NCBI GenBank assembly: GCA_965369035.1
Contig: CBDUPF010000117.1
Span: forward strand, 1 to 11,206
From: Aliishimia sp965369035
GTDB taxonomy: Bacteria > Pseudomonadota > Alphaproteobacteria > Rhodobacterales > Rhodobacteraceae
Direction of reading: 5' to 3'
DNA: 11,206 nucleotides
Positions 1 to 5,708 of the stretch are shown here, piece after piece. The notes beneath the pieces were generated by a model. That model worked only from the letters and a program-made list of their open reading frames with translations, searched no databases and had not been told where the DNA came from. Position numbers and translations under genes: made by a program. Numbering within the stretch: the stretch's first letter is position 1; each line of letters opens with the position of its first letter.

Positions 1-47
1 GACACGAGGATTTTCAATCCACTGCTCTACCCCTGAGCTACCCGGGC
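1..47 (-). tRNA. tRNA-Phe (GAA), 5' portion, cut by window edge
   Basis: Read on the minus strand, the acceptor 5' arm GCCCGGG starts at 47. It is followed by a D-arm (GCTC, loop, GAGC), an anticodon loop TTGAAAA with anticodon GAA, and the start of the variable region (GTGTC) at the window edge. The T-arm and 3' acceptor lie outside the window. The anticodon stem GTGGA/TCCTC has one U-U mismatch at the second pair (positions 28-42 in tRNA numbering); the other four pairs are Watson-Crick. The identity as phenylalanine tRNA follows directly from the anticodon. It lies downstream of yacG on the same strand but has its own promoter. Confidence 0.95.
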
Positions 48-53
48 ACGGGT

Positions 54-69
54 GATCGCACGGGCGATC
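54..69 (-). other. Inverted repeat in the pre-tRNA-Phe leader
   Basis: GATCGC, a 4-base loop and GCGATC form a perfect 6-bp hairpin between the predicted tRNA promoter start site and the mature tRNA 5' end at 47. It would sit in the 5' leader that RNase P removes. Function is unknown; it may simply help the precursor fold. Confidence 0.4.
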
Positions 70-79
70 GGGTGGCGGC

Positions 80-108
80 GTTCTAGGCGGTGGGCGCGGG
101 CGGTGCAA
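80..108 (-). promoter_or_regulatory. sigma-70-type promoter of tRNA-Phe
   Basis: On the minus strand a -35-like TTGCAC (108-103) and a -10-like TAGAAC (85-80) are separated by exactly 17 bases. This fits the strong housekeeping promoters seen before alphaproteobacterial stable RNA genes. The predicted transcription start near 73 would give a leader of about 25 nt before the tRNA. Confidence 0.6.
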
Positions 109-129
109 GCCCCAAATTGCGCGCAAAGA

Positions 130-315
130 TCAGTGCCGTGACTGCTCCGGATCACGGTCGGACCGAGCCATTTCTTCGTCGTCGTCGAGGGGCTCGTCCG
201 ACGGGATCGCGTAGCTGCCGGTGACCCAGCGGCCAAGGTCAAGATCGGCGCAGCGCCGTGAGCAGAACGGGCGGTACGCGTGCACCGTTTCGGATTTGCA
301 GATCGGGCAGGTCAT
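130..315 (-). CDS. yacG: YacG zinc-binding protein (DNA gyrase inhibitor family)
   Basis: A 61-residue protein of the YacG (DUF329) family, small cytoplasmic zinc proteins. In E. coli YacG binds GyrB and inhibits DNA gyrase. The four zinc ligands are visible as C-P-I-C near the N-terminus (C3, C6) and C-S-R-R-C (C18, C22), followed by the typical D-L-G-R-W segment. The rest is an acidic, low-complexity tail. The length is normal for the family. The ATG overlaps the stop codon of the upstream RNase E/G gene (ATGA at 315-312), so translation is probably coupled. It is the last protein gene of the infA-maf-RNase-yacG cluster, 82 bases upstream of tRNA-Phe. The family is certain; whether gyrase is the target here is inferred. 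Confidence 0.93.
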   Translation of the reverse strand: MTCPICKSETVHAYRPFCSRRCADLDLGRWVTGSYAIPSDEPLDDDEEMARSDRDPEQSRH

Positions 316-1313
316 CGCAGGATATCCCGAAGCGGCGCGCGGGCGCGCTTGCGGTTGAGTTCGAAGTGGCCCATCGGGGTCCAGCCGATCAGCGCCGTCT
401 CCACCCCGTCACTGCGGAAGGCTGCGCGGAGTGCTGCCTCGAACCCCTGCCGGTCTCTCTTCGGCATCGGCGCGGCATCCAGCACGATCTGGCCGCCAAG
501 CCCACGGACACGGAGCGCGCGGGGCAAGGCGCGGGCGGCGGCGATATTGGCCTTCAGCCCGGCCGCGGGCGAGCTGTCATTGCCGGTATTCACATCGACG
601 GCCACCAGCGCGCGGGTGGGTTCCACGTACATGGAACCACCGCTCGACAGCGGGACTTCCGTCCGCTGCGCCTCCGCCAGCCAGTCGTCGATCGAGCCTT
701 CGTCGATTTCACCCGCGGGCCAGTCGCGCCAGGCGATCTCGTGCGGACCGGGTCCTTCGGTCAGCTTTTCGGGATCGCTGCCGCTGTCGCCAAGGACCGT
801 CTGCGCGAGACCGATCATCGCATCGACATCCTCCGCGATCATGTCCGGATCGGCACCGGCGCAGGCGGAGCGCAGGATGATGCCAAAGCCGCAGCCTTCG
901 GCCAGTTCGGTCTCCGCCGCCGCGCGGATCGCCAGACGGTCTTCCTCGTCGCGGATGCTGCGCGAGATGTTGATCCCCGGGGCGTCGGGGGTGACGATGG
1001 CGAACCGGCTCTTGAACAGCAGCTTGGTGCTCACCGGGATCGCCTTGCCCGGCTCGGCATAGCCCGAGACCTGCACCATCAGATGGTCACCGGGCGCGAT
1101 GCCTTTCACGCCGCGCAGGAAACCGCTGCCGTCGGGCAAGTCGAGGAACATGCCGCCCTGCCCCTTCATCGGCCGGTTGGCGCGGGCGCGGTAGATGGCG
1201 CCGGGCCGGGGCGCGTCGCTGTCCACGAGCAGGTCGTCGAGCACGCCGTCAAGGATCAGCGCAGCGGCCTCGCGACCCGCAACCTCTCCCAGAACGATCT
1301 GAACGCCCTTCAT
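312..1313 (-). CDS. Compact RNase E/G-family protein lacking the zinc-link
   Basis: A 333-residue member of the RNase E/G family, which cleaves single-stranded RNA in rRNA processing and mRNA decay. An S1-like N-terminal region (about residues 35-105) is followed by the catalytic part. The metal-binding aspartates are kept: D240 in A-V-D-V-N-T-G matches E. coli RNase E D303, and D279 in I-V-L-D matches D346. S-G-G-S-M-Y-V-E-P-T lies just before the first. The protein stops after R-K-R-A-R-A-P-L-R-D-I-L-R, where RNase E and G continue into the CPxC zinc-link; that motif is absent, as is any degradosome scaffold. The frame is open upstream to 1541, but the ATG at 1313 is chosen because it overlaps the maf stop (ATGA) and begins the recognisable domain. 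Its own stop overlaps the yacG start. I leave the symbol blank because it differs in architecture from rne and rng. Confidence 0.9.
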   Translation of the reverse strand: MKGVQIVLGEVAGREAAALILDGVLDDLLVDSDAPRPGAIYRARANRPMKGQGGMFLDLPDGSGFLRGVKGIAPGDHLMVQVSGYAEPGKAIPVSTKLLFKSRFAIVTPDAPGINISRSIRDEEDRLAIRAAAETELAEGCGFGIILRSACAGADPDMIAEDVDAMIGLAQTVLGDSGSDPEKLTEGPGPHEIAWRDWPAGEIDEGSIDDWLAEAQRTEVPLSSGGSMYVEPTRALVAVDVNTGNDSSPAAGLKANIAAARALPRALRVRGLGGQIVLDAAPMPKRDRQGFEAALRAAFRSDGVETALIGWTPMGHFELNRKRARAPLRDILR

Positions 1314-1903
1314 GCGATCCCCTCGTAACCCGCGGCGCGCAGCAGGTTGGCCGTCTCCGCCAGCGGCAGGCCCACGATCCCGGTGAAGCTTCCCGAAATC
1401 CACGGGATCAACGCGCCGGCCGGCCCCTGGATTCCGTAGCCACCGGCCTTGCCCCGCCAGTCCCCGGTGGCGAGATAGGCGTCGATCTCGACCTGCGACA
1501 GCGACTTCATCTTGACCGCGCTCAGCACGTCCCGCTCCCATACCCGCTCGCCACGACGCACGCAGATCGCCGTGACGACGCGATGCCGGCGCCCGGAGAG
1601 CAGACGCAGGAACGCCTCAGCTTCCATGGCGTCATCGGGTTTGCCGAGGATCCGGCGCCCCAGGGCCACGGTGGTGTCGGCGCAAAGCACGACATCCTCG
1701 TCCCCCGCCTCGATCGCGCGCACCTTGGTCCGGGCGATGCGCCGGCAGTATTCGCGCGGCAACTCGCCCTTCAGAGGGGTTTCGTCGATGTCGGGGGGGC
1801 GGATGTCGTCCGGCACGATACCCAGCTGTCCCAGCAGCTCGCGCCGCCGGGGGCTTGCGGACCCCAGGATCAGCCGGGAAGAGTGCGCCGCAACCTGGCG
1901 CAC
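1310..1903 (-). CDS. maf: Maf/YhdE-type nucleoside triphosphate pyrophosphatase
   Basis: A 197-residue Maf protein. The family hydrolyses non-canonical or selected nucleoside triphosphates to monophosphates and pyrophosphate and is linked to septum control and nucleotide-pool cleaning. Visible motifs are L-I-L-G-S-A-S-P-R-R-R-E-L-L (residues 11-24), the catalytic aspartate in L-C-A-D-T-T-V (D76), L-G-K-P near 86-89 and G-K-A-G-G-Y-G-I-Q-G near 151-160. The S-P-R-R start motif resembles the E. coli YhdE dTTP/UTP type rather than the S-P-W-R YceF type, so dTTP/UTP is the more likely substrate (inference). The start is GTG at 1903, one base after the infA stop; no later ATG precedes the conserved N-terminal motif. 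The end overlaps the RNase start by ATGA. Confidence 0.95.
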   Translation of the reverse strand: MRQVAAHSSRLILGSASPRRRELLGQLGIVPDDIRPPDIDETPLKGELPREYCRRIARTKVRAIEAGDEDVVLCADTTVALGRRILGKPDDAMEAEAFLRLLSGRRHRVVTAICVRRGERVWERDVLSAVKMKSLSQVEIDAYLATGDWRGKAGGYGIQGPAGALIPWISGSFTGIVGLPLAETANLLRAAGYEGIA

Positions 1904-1904
1904 C

Positions 1905-2123
1905 TTACTTGAAGCGGTAATTGATCCGTCCCTTGGTGAGGTCGTAGGGTGTCATCTCAACCTGCACCTTGTCGCCGGCAAGAACCCGGATCCGGTTCTT
2001 GCGCATCTTTCCTGCCGTGTGCGCGATGATCTCATGGCCGTTCTCCAGCTCGACCCGGAATGTCGCGTTCGGCAGGAGTTCCTTCACGACACCAGGAAAT
2101 TCGAGCAGTTCTTCCTTGGCCAT
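1905..2123 (-). CDS. infA: Translation initiation factor IF-1
   Basis: A 72-residue protein, the standard IF-1 length, consisting of a single S1/OB-fold. IF-1 binds the 30S A-site and assists IF-2 and IF-3 in start-codon selection. The sequence carries the family hallmarks: M-A-K-E-E at the start, F-R-V-E-L-E-N-G-H, A-H-T-A-G-K-M-R-K-N-R-I, P-Y-D-L-T-K-G-R-I and the terminal Y-R-F-K. A strong ribosome-binding site AAGGAGAG (2134-2127) stands just before the ATG. It is first in the cluster with maf, the RNase and yacG, which are closely spaced behind it, so one transcript is likely. The leader has a perfect hairpin (2142-2163). Confidence 0.98.
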   Translation of the reverse strand: MAKEELLEFPGVVKELLPNATFRVELENGHEIIAHTAGKMRKNRIRVLAGDKVQVEMTPYDLTKGRINYRFK

Positions 2124-2141
2124 GGTCTCTCCTTTTTCAAG

Positions 2142-2163
2142 CGTCCGCCCGGAATGGCGGACG
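2142..2163 (-). promoter_or_regulatory. Hairpin in the infA 5' leader
   Basis: CGTCCGCC and GGCGGACG form a perfect 8-bp, GC-rich stem with a 6-base loop. It ends 18 bases before the infA ATG and about 8 bases before the ribosome-binding site. No T-run follows on either strand, so it does not look like an intrinsic terminator. If the proposed promoter is right it would lie at the very 5' end of the mRNA. Role unknown. Confidence 0.5.
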
Positions 2164-2168
2164 AAGGT

Positions 2169-2197
2169 TAGATGCGCTCAAAGCCGATTTTTTTCAA
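2169..2197 (-). promoter_or_regulatory. Possible promoter of the infA cluster
   Basis: On the minus strand TTGAAA (2197-2192) and a weak -10-like CATCTA (2174-2169) are 17 bases apart. The -35 matches consensus at five of six positions; the -10 is poor. It lies in the 173-bp gap between the nitrilase stop and infA, the only room for an infA promoter. Nothing else but the two hairpins was recognised in that gap. Confidence 0.35.
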
Positions 2198-2282
2198 GTG
2201 TTAACTTGGATCGCAGATGCAACCGCGTCGAAAATGCTGAAAGCACCCAAACTGCGCAGAAATCGTCGGAAAAGTCCGTGAA

Positions 2283-2311
2283 ACGGTGCTTGGTCGCTAC
2301 TTCAGCACCGT
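2283..2311 (-). terminator. Possible terminator of the HpsN-like/nitrilase unit
   Basis: ACGGTGCT and AGCACCGT form a perfect 8-bp stem with a 13-base loop that contains the nitrilase stop codon (TAG at 2299-2297). On the minus strand it is followed by TTTCACGGACTTTT, a broken T-rich stretch. It may be a weak intrinsic terminator, or a 3'-end stabilising hairpin with read-through into infA. Confidence 0.4.
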
Positions 2312-3187
2312 GACCGGCGCCATCTCGGACCTGCCGTCCTGGCAGGACCAATCGCGACGATTGAGCACACCGCCATCCCTGCGCACATCTGCGACCGCCG
2401 AAAGCTCGACCTCCGCATAGGTCCAGCCGGGCGCATTGAGGTGTCCCGCCGCGAACACACCCGTCTCCGGGAAACCGCGGTCGGGCGGGCCGAAGATGCC
2501 GCCGGCCCCTATGGAGACATCCACCGCCTCCGACCAGTCGACTGTTCCCACGACGGAGGACATGACCGTGACGCACTGGTTCTCCAGCGCGCGGGCCTGT
2601 GCGCCGATCCGCACCCGCGAGTACCCGCGCAACGTTTCGGTGACGGACGGCACGAGGATGAGTTCCGCCTCGCTTAGCGCGCGGCCCAGCAAGGGGAACT
2701 CGCTGTCATAGCAGATCAGGATACCGATCCGTCCCAGTGCGGTATCGAAGAGCTGCAGGCCACCGCCGGGCACCACGTCCCAGGTTTCGGCCTCGAAACG
2801 CGTCATGATCTGCTTGTCCTGTATCCCCACCTGCCCTGTCGGCGTGAAAAGGCTCGCGCGGTTCACGGGACGGTCGCGATCCGGTTTCGGAGGGTGAAAG
2901 GACGGCGCGGAAGCGGAAAGAACATGCACCCCGAACTGCCGAGCAAGATGCGCGTGCAGCGCGTCGGCCTCCGGCATCCGCTCCGAAACGGCATGCAACG
3001 ACTGTTCCAGATCGCCCGCCACGTCGCGCCCGGCCAGCGTAGCAAGCTCCATCGCGCCGTACTCGGGAAAGACGAGCAGGTCGGCCCCATGGCTCGCAGC
3101 CTCGTCGACCCAGTGGTGCAGCTTGTCCTCGTACTGTGCCCAGGACCCAAGGAAATCCAGCGGGTAGGCAGCGGCGGCGATCTTCAT
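2297..3187 (-). CDS. Nitrilase-superfamily carbon-nitrogen hydrolase
   Basis: A 296-residue cytoplasmic amidohydrolase of the C-N hydrolase (nitrilase) superfamily, which cleaves amides, carbamoyl groups or nitriles by a Glu-Lys-Cys mechanism. The triad is visible: E42 in F-P-E-Y-G, K125 in Q-D-K-Q-I-M-T-R-F-E and C159 in L-I-C-Y-D-S-E-F-P. The I-C-Y-D-S-E-F form and the length fit amidase-like branches (omega-amidase, N-carbamoyl amidase types) better than true nitrilases. The substrate cannot be read from sequence. The start is ATG at 3187 rather than GTG at 3193, because the perfect ribosome-binding site AAGGAGGT (3199-3192) overlaps the GTG and is correctly spaced for the ATG. It lies 79 bases behind the HpsN-like gene on the same strand and is probably co-transcribed with it. 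Confidence 0.9.
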   Translation of the reverse strand: MKIAAAAYPLDFLGSWAQYEDKLHHWVDEAASHGADLLVFPEYGAMELATLAGRDVAGDLEQSLHAVSERMPEADALHAHLARQFGVHVLSASAPSFHPPKPDRDRPVNRASLFTPTGQVGIQDKQIMTRFEAETWDVVPGGGLQLFDTALGRIGILICYDSEFPLLGRALSEAELILVPSVTETLRGYSRVRIGAQARALENQCVTVMSSVVGTVDWSEAVDVSIGAGGIFGPPDRGFPETGVFAAGHLNAPGWTYAEVELSAVADVRRDGGVLNRRDWSCQDGRSEMAPVTVLK

Positions 3188-3191
3188 GCGC

Positions 3192-3199
3192 ACCTCCTT
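3192..3199 (-). promoter_or_regulatory. Strong ribosome-binding site deciding the nitrilase start
   Basis: AAGGAGGT on the minus strand is a full match to the anti-Shine-Dalgarno core, 4 bases before the ATG at 3187. It overlaps an in-frame GTG at 3193, which rules that GTG out as start. Confidence 0.75.
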
Positions 3200-3266
3200 T
3201 TCCGCGGACCCTGACGAACGCGCGCGCCGGACGCAAGGCCCCGCACACCGGTGTCAGCCTGCGAAA

Positions 3267-4562
3267 TCAGGCGGAGGCCGCGTGACGCGGCCGGTCGGGT
3301 CCGCCGCGACGAATGTCGGCGGTCCGGGCGTGCCCCTCCATCCCCTCGATGCGCGAGATGAGCGCGGTGGCACCGGCAACAGGGTCGACCGCCTCGTCCG
3401 CCATCGTCTGCCAGGTCACGATCTTGAGGAACTTGTGCACGCTCAGCCCGCCGGTGTAGCGCGCGGCACCCGAAGTCGGCAGCACGTGGTTCGGCCCGCT
3501 TGCCTTGTCGCCAAAGGCCACGGTGGTGTTTTCGCCGAGAAACAGCGAGCCATAGACCTGTAGCCGCCCCAGCCACCAGCCAAGTTCGGTCGCCTGCACC
3601 TGCAGATGCTCCGGCCCGATGCGGTCGGCCACCTGGGCCATTTCCTCGCGGTCGCCGCAGAGAATCACCTCGCCCAGTTCCGCCCAGGCACGGCGCGCGC
3701 AATCGGCGTTGAGTTCGGGAAGGCTGTCGATCAGTTCCGGCACCTCGCGCATCACCGCCTCGGCGAGTGGACGGTGATCGGTCACCAGCCAGACCGGCGA
3801 ATTCGCGCCATGCTCCGCCTGCCCCACGAGGTCCCAGGCCACGGTGTAGGGATCGGCGGACGCATCGGCGAGGATCATGCTGTCAGTGGGCCCCGCGAAC
3901 ATGTCGATGCCGAGCGGACCAAAGAGCTGCCGCTTGGCCTCTGCCACGAACTGGTTGCCCGGCCCGACGAGGATATCGGCCCGTTCACCGCCGAAAAAGC
4001 CATGCGCCATGGCGGCGATCCCCTGCACTCCGCCCATGGCAAGAACGCGGTCCGCGCCGGCGACCTGCATGGCGTAAAGGATCGACGCGGGGATCTTTCC
4101 GTCCTTGGGTGGCGTGCAGGCCGTGATGTGCCTTACGCCCGCCACTTTGGCCGTGGTGATCGTCATCAACGCGGAGGCCAGATGCGCATAGCGTCCACCG
4201 GGCACATAGCAACCGGCGGCCCGGACCGGGATCACGCGCTGGCCCGCGACGAGCCCGGGGCGCAGTTCGATTTCGGTTTCGGTCAGCGTGGCGCGCTGCG
4301 CCTCCGCGAACCTCCGGATGTTGGAATGTGCAAAATCGATGGCCGCGCGTTCGTCCTCGGGCAAATCGTCGGCGGCACGTTCCAGCTGCCCTTTCGTGAC
4401 GATGACGTCACCCTCCCAGCCGTCGAGCGTGCGGGCATAATCCAGCGCCGCGGCCTCCCCTTCGGTCGCGATCCGGTCAAGCATGGTCCGAACCGTGGAG
4501 GAGACATCGGCCACGGTCTGGGGCGATTGGTCACGCGCTTGCTTCAGATACACGACGGTCAT
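3267..4562 (-). CDS. HpsN-like dehydrogenase (histidinol dehydrogenase family), probable sulfopropanediol 3-dehydrogenase or relative
   Basis: A 431-residue zinc- and NAD-dependent dehydrogenase of the histidinol dehydrogenase family, which oxidises an alcohol through an aldehyde to a carboxylate. Positions equivalent to the E. coli HisD zinc ligands are kept: Q248 and H251 (G-Q-A-E-H-G), D352 (G-D-K-A-S-G) and H411. The catalytic pair E318-H319 (G-P-E-H-L) and H359 (P-N-H-V-L-P-T) are also present. The residue aligned with HisD Glu356, which holds the histidinol amino group, is V348. The sequence style (R-A-A-G-C-Y-V-P-G-G-R-Y-A-H, G-D-K-A-S-G-P-N-H, G-L-S-V-H-K-F-L-K) resembles HpsN of Ruegeria pomeroyi, which converts (R)-2,3-dihydroxypropane-1-sulfonate to sulfolactate. 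No hpsO, hpsP, sulfolyase or transporter genes are seen, so the true substrate is open. It is first in a unit with the nitrilase and divergent from a LysR regulator. Confidence 0.85.
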   Translation of the reverse strand: MTVVYLKQARDQSPQTVADVSSTVRTMLDRIATEGEAAALDYARTLDGWEGDVIVTKGQLERAADDLPEDERAAIDFAHSNIRRFAEAQRATLTETEIELRPGLVAGQRVIPVRAAGCYVPGGRYAHLASALMTITTAKVAGVRHITACTPPKDGKIPASILYAMQVAGADRVLAMGGVQGIAAMAHGFFGGERADILVGPGNQFVAEAKRQLFGPLGIDMFAGPTDSMILADASADPYTVAWDLVGQAEHGANSPVWLVTDHRPLAEAVMREVPELIDSLPELNADCARRAWAELGEVILCGDREEMAQVADRIGPEHLQVQATELGWWLGRLQVYGSLFLGENTTVAFGDKASGPNHVLPTSGAARYTGGLSVHKFLKIVTWQTMADEAVDPVAGATALISRIEGMEGHARTADIRRGGPDRPRHAASA

Positions 4563-4633
4563 TATGTCGAACTCCCGGATTCACGATGCGTCTGACATGC
4601 CGTAGCACAGATCGCGGCAAGAAGGATGAAAGG

Positions 4634-4658
4634 CCGAATTTGATATTTCGAAATTCGG
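4634..4658. promoter_or_regulatory. LysR-type operator candidate (perfect palindrome)
   Basis: CCGAATTT and AAATTCGG are perfect 8-bp arms with a 9-base spacer, and an inner ATTTCGAAAT is itself palindromic. The element contains three overlapping T-N11-A pairs, the hallmark of LysR-family binding sites. It is AT-rich in a GC-rich setting and lies between the divergent HpsN-like and lysR genes, 78 bases before the LysR start and 71 bases before the HpsN-like start. It probably controls one or both genes through the adjacent LysR protein (inference). Confidence 0.65.
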
Positions 4659-4700
4659 GCGCATCGCAGGTTCAACGATGATGGCGTTTTCACAACGGAG

Positions 4701-4717
4701 TTTCCAGACTCTCGAAA
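4701..4717. promoter_or_regulatory. Possible second LysR box
   Basis: TTTC, 9 bases and GAAA form a shorter dyad with one T-N11-A pair. Its centre is 63 bp (about six helical turns) from the centre of the strong palindrome at 4634-4658. It lies close to the LysR start, where autoregulation would act. The match is weak and could be chance. Confidence 0.3.
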
Positions 4718-4736
4718 TCATGGCAAGGTTGGCCCC

Positions 4737-5702
4737 ATGTTGCCCAAAGGTGTGACCCTGCGCGGACTCGAAGTGTTCGAGGCACTTGCCGCCACCGGCT
4801 CCGTGGCCGGTGCCGCGGGGCTGACCGGACTGTCGCAACCCGCGGTCAGCCAGCAGCTTCGCAATCTCGAAACCGCGCTCGGCACCGATCTGGTGGATCA
4901 CGACAAGCGGCCGATGCGCCTTACCCCCGCGGGCGACAGCTTCCGCACACGGGCCGAGGCTGCGCTGATGCAACTGCGCATGGCACAGTCGGAGCTCACG
5001 GTGATGGACCTCGCCCATCTGAGCTCGCTTTCGTTGGGCCTGATCGACGATTTCGACAACGATCTGACACCGCGGCTCGTGACCATCCTTGCCAAGAGCC
5101 TGACCAAGTGCCGGTTCCGGCTTATCACCTCGGCAAGCCACGAGATCATGGCGGCGATGCTCGACAAGAAGTTGCACATCGCGATATCCGCCTCGACAGG
5201 GCGCGTGCTGCCGGGGGTTCTGGAATACCCGCTGGTGCGCGATCCCTATATCCTCGTGGCCCCGCGGGGTGCGTTGCAGGCCGCACCGCAAAGCTTCGCG
5301 GAGTTGGGCGACCTGCCCTTCCTGCGCTATGACCGGGAACAGCTGATCGGGCGGCAGATCGAAAGCCACTTCGCGCGGCAACGAATCGAGTTCCCGCAAC
5401 GGTTCGAGATCGGATCGCATCTGGCGCTCATGGCCATGGTGGCGCGCGGCATCGGCTGGGCGCTGACCACGCCGCTGGGCTACATGCGGGCGGGACGGTT
5501 CCACGACAAGGTCATGGCCTGGCCGCTCCCGATCCGGCCGTTTTCCCGGACCATCGTGCTTTATGCCGGTGCGGATTGGGCGGGGCCCGTACCCTTGGAC
5601 ATCGCCCGCACGGTCAGGCAGCTTGTCCAGGAGTTGATGATCGACCCGGCGACCGCGCAGCACCCCTGGCTGACCGGCGAATTCCGCCTCCTCGAAGCCT
5701 GA
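4737..5702 (+). CDS. LysR-family transcriptional regulator
   Basis: A 321-residue LysR-type regulator of normal family length. Residues 6-65 form the winged helix-turn-helix (L-R-G-L-E-V-F-E-A-L-A then S-Q-P-A-V-S-Q-Q-L-R-N-L-E and R-L-T-P-A-G). The remainder, from about residue 95, is the two-lobed co-inducer domain. It is divergent from the HpsN-like/nitrilase unit across a 174-bp gap with a good LysR box, so it most likely controls that unit and itself; the co-inducer is probably the substrate or a product (inference). The start ATG at 4737 has only a weak AAGG upstream, but the helix-turn-helix begins immediately after it. It converges on the tyrosine phosphatase gene with only 6 bases between the two stop codons. 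Confidence 0.92.
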   Translation: MLPKGVTLRGLEVFEALAATGSVAGAAGLTGLSQPAVSQQLRNLETALGTDLVDHDKRPMRLTPAGDSFRTRAEAALMQLRMAQSELTVMDLAHLSSLSLGLIDDFDNDLTPRLVTILAKSLTKCRFRLITSASHEIMAAMLDKKLHIAISASTGRVLPGVLEYPLVRDPYILVAPRGALQAAPQSFAELGDLPFLRYDREQLIGRQIESHFARQRIEFPQRFEIGSHLALMAMVARGIGWALTTPLGYMRAGRFHDKVMAWPLPIRPFSRTIVLYAGADWAGPVPLDIARTVRQLVQELMIDPATAQHPWLTGEFRLLEA

Positions 5703-5708
5703 TGCGGC

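Noticed and set aside
258..1328. Long open frame on the plus strand opposite the RNase E/G gene
   Set aside because: It is antisense to a well-supported gene; the translation is arginine-, glycine- and histidine-rich without recognisable motifs, as expected from GC-rich shadow frames.
1314..1541. N-terminal extension of the RNase E/G protein up to 1541
   Set aside because: It overlaps maf, has no domain content, and the ATGA overlap at 1313 gives a natural start.
3267..4562. Biosynthetic histidinol dehydrogenase (hisD)
   Set aside because: The residue at the HisD Glu356 position is valine, the sequence style is HpsN-like, no his genes are adjacent, and it is regulated by a divergent LysR.
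3606..4595. Long open frame on the plus strand opposite the HpsN-like gene
   Set aside because: Antisense shadow of a conserved enzyme gene; no domain resemblance.
4581..5663. 360-residue open frame on the minus strand opposite lysR
   Set aside because: Antisense to a clear LysR gene, low-complexity composition, and it would cover the operator region.
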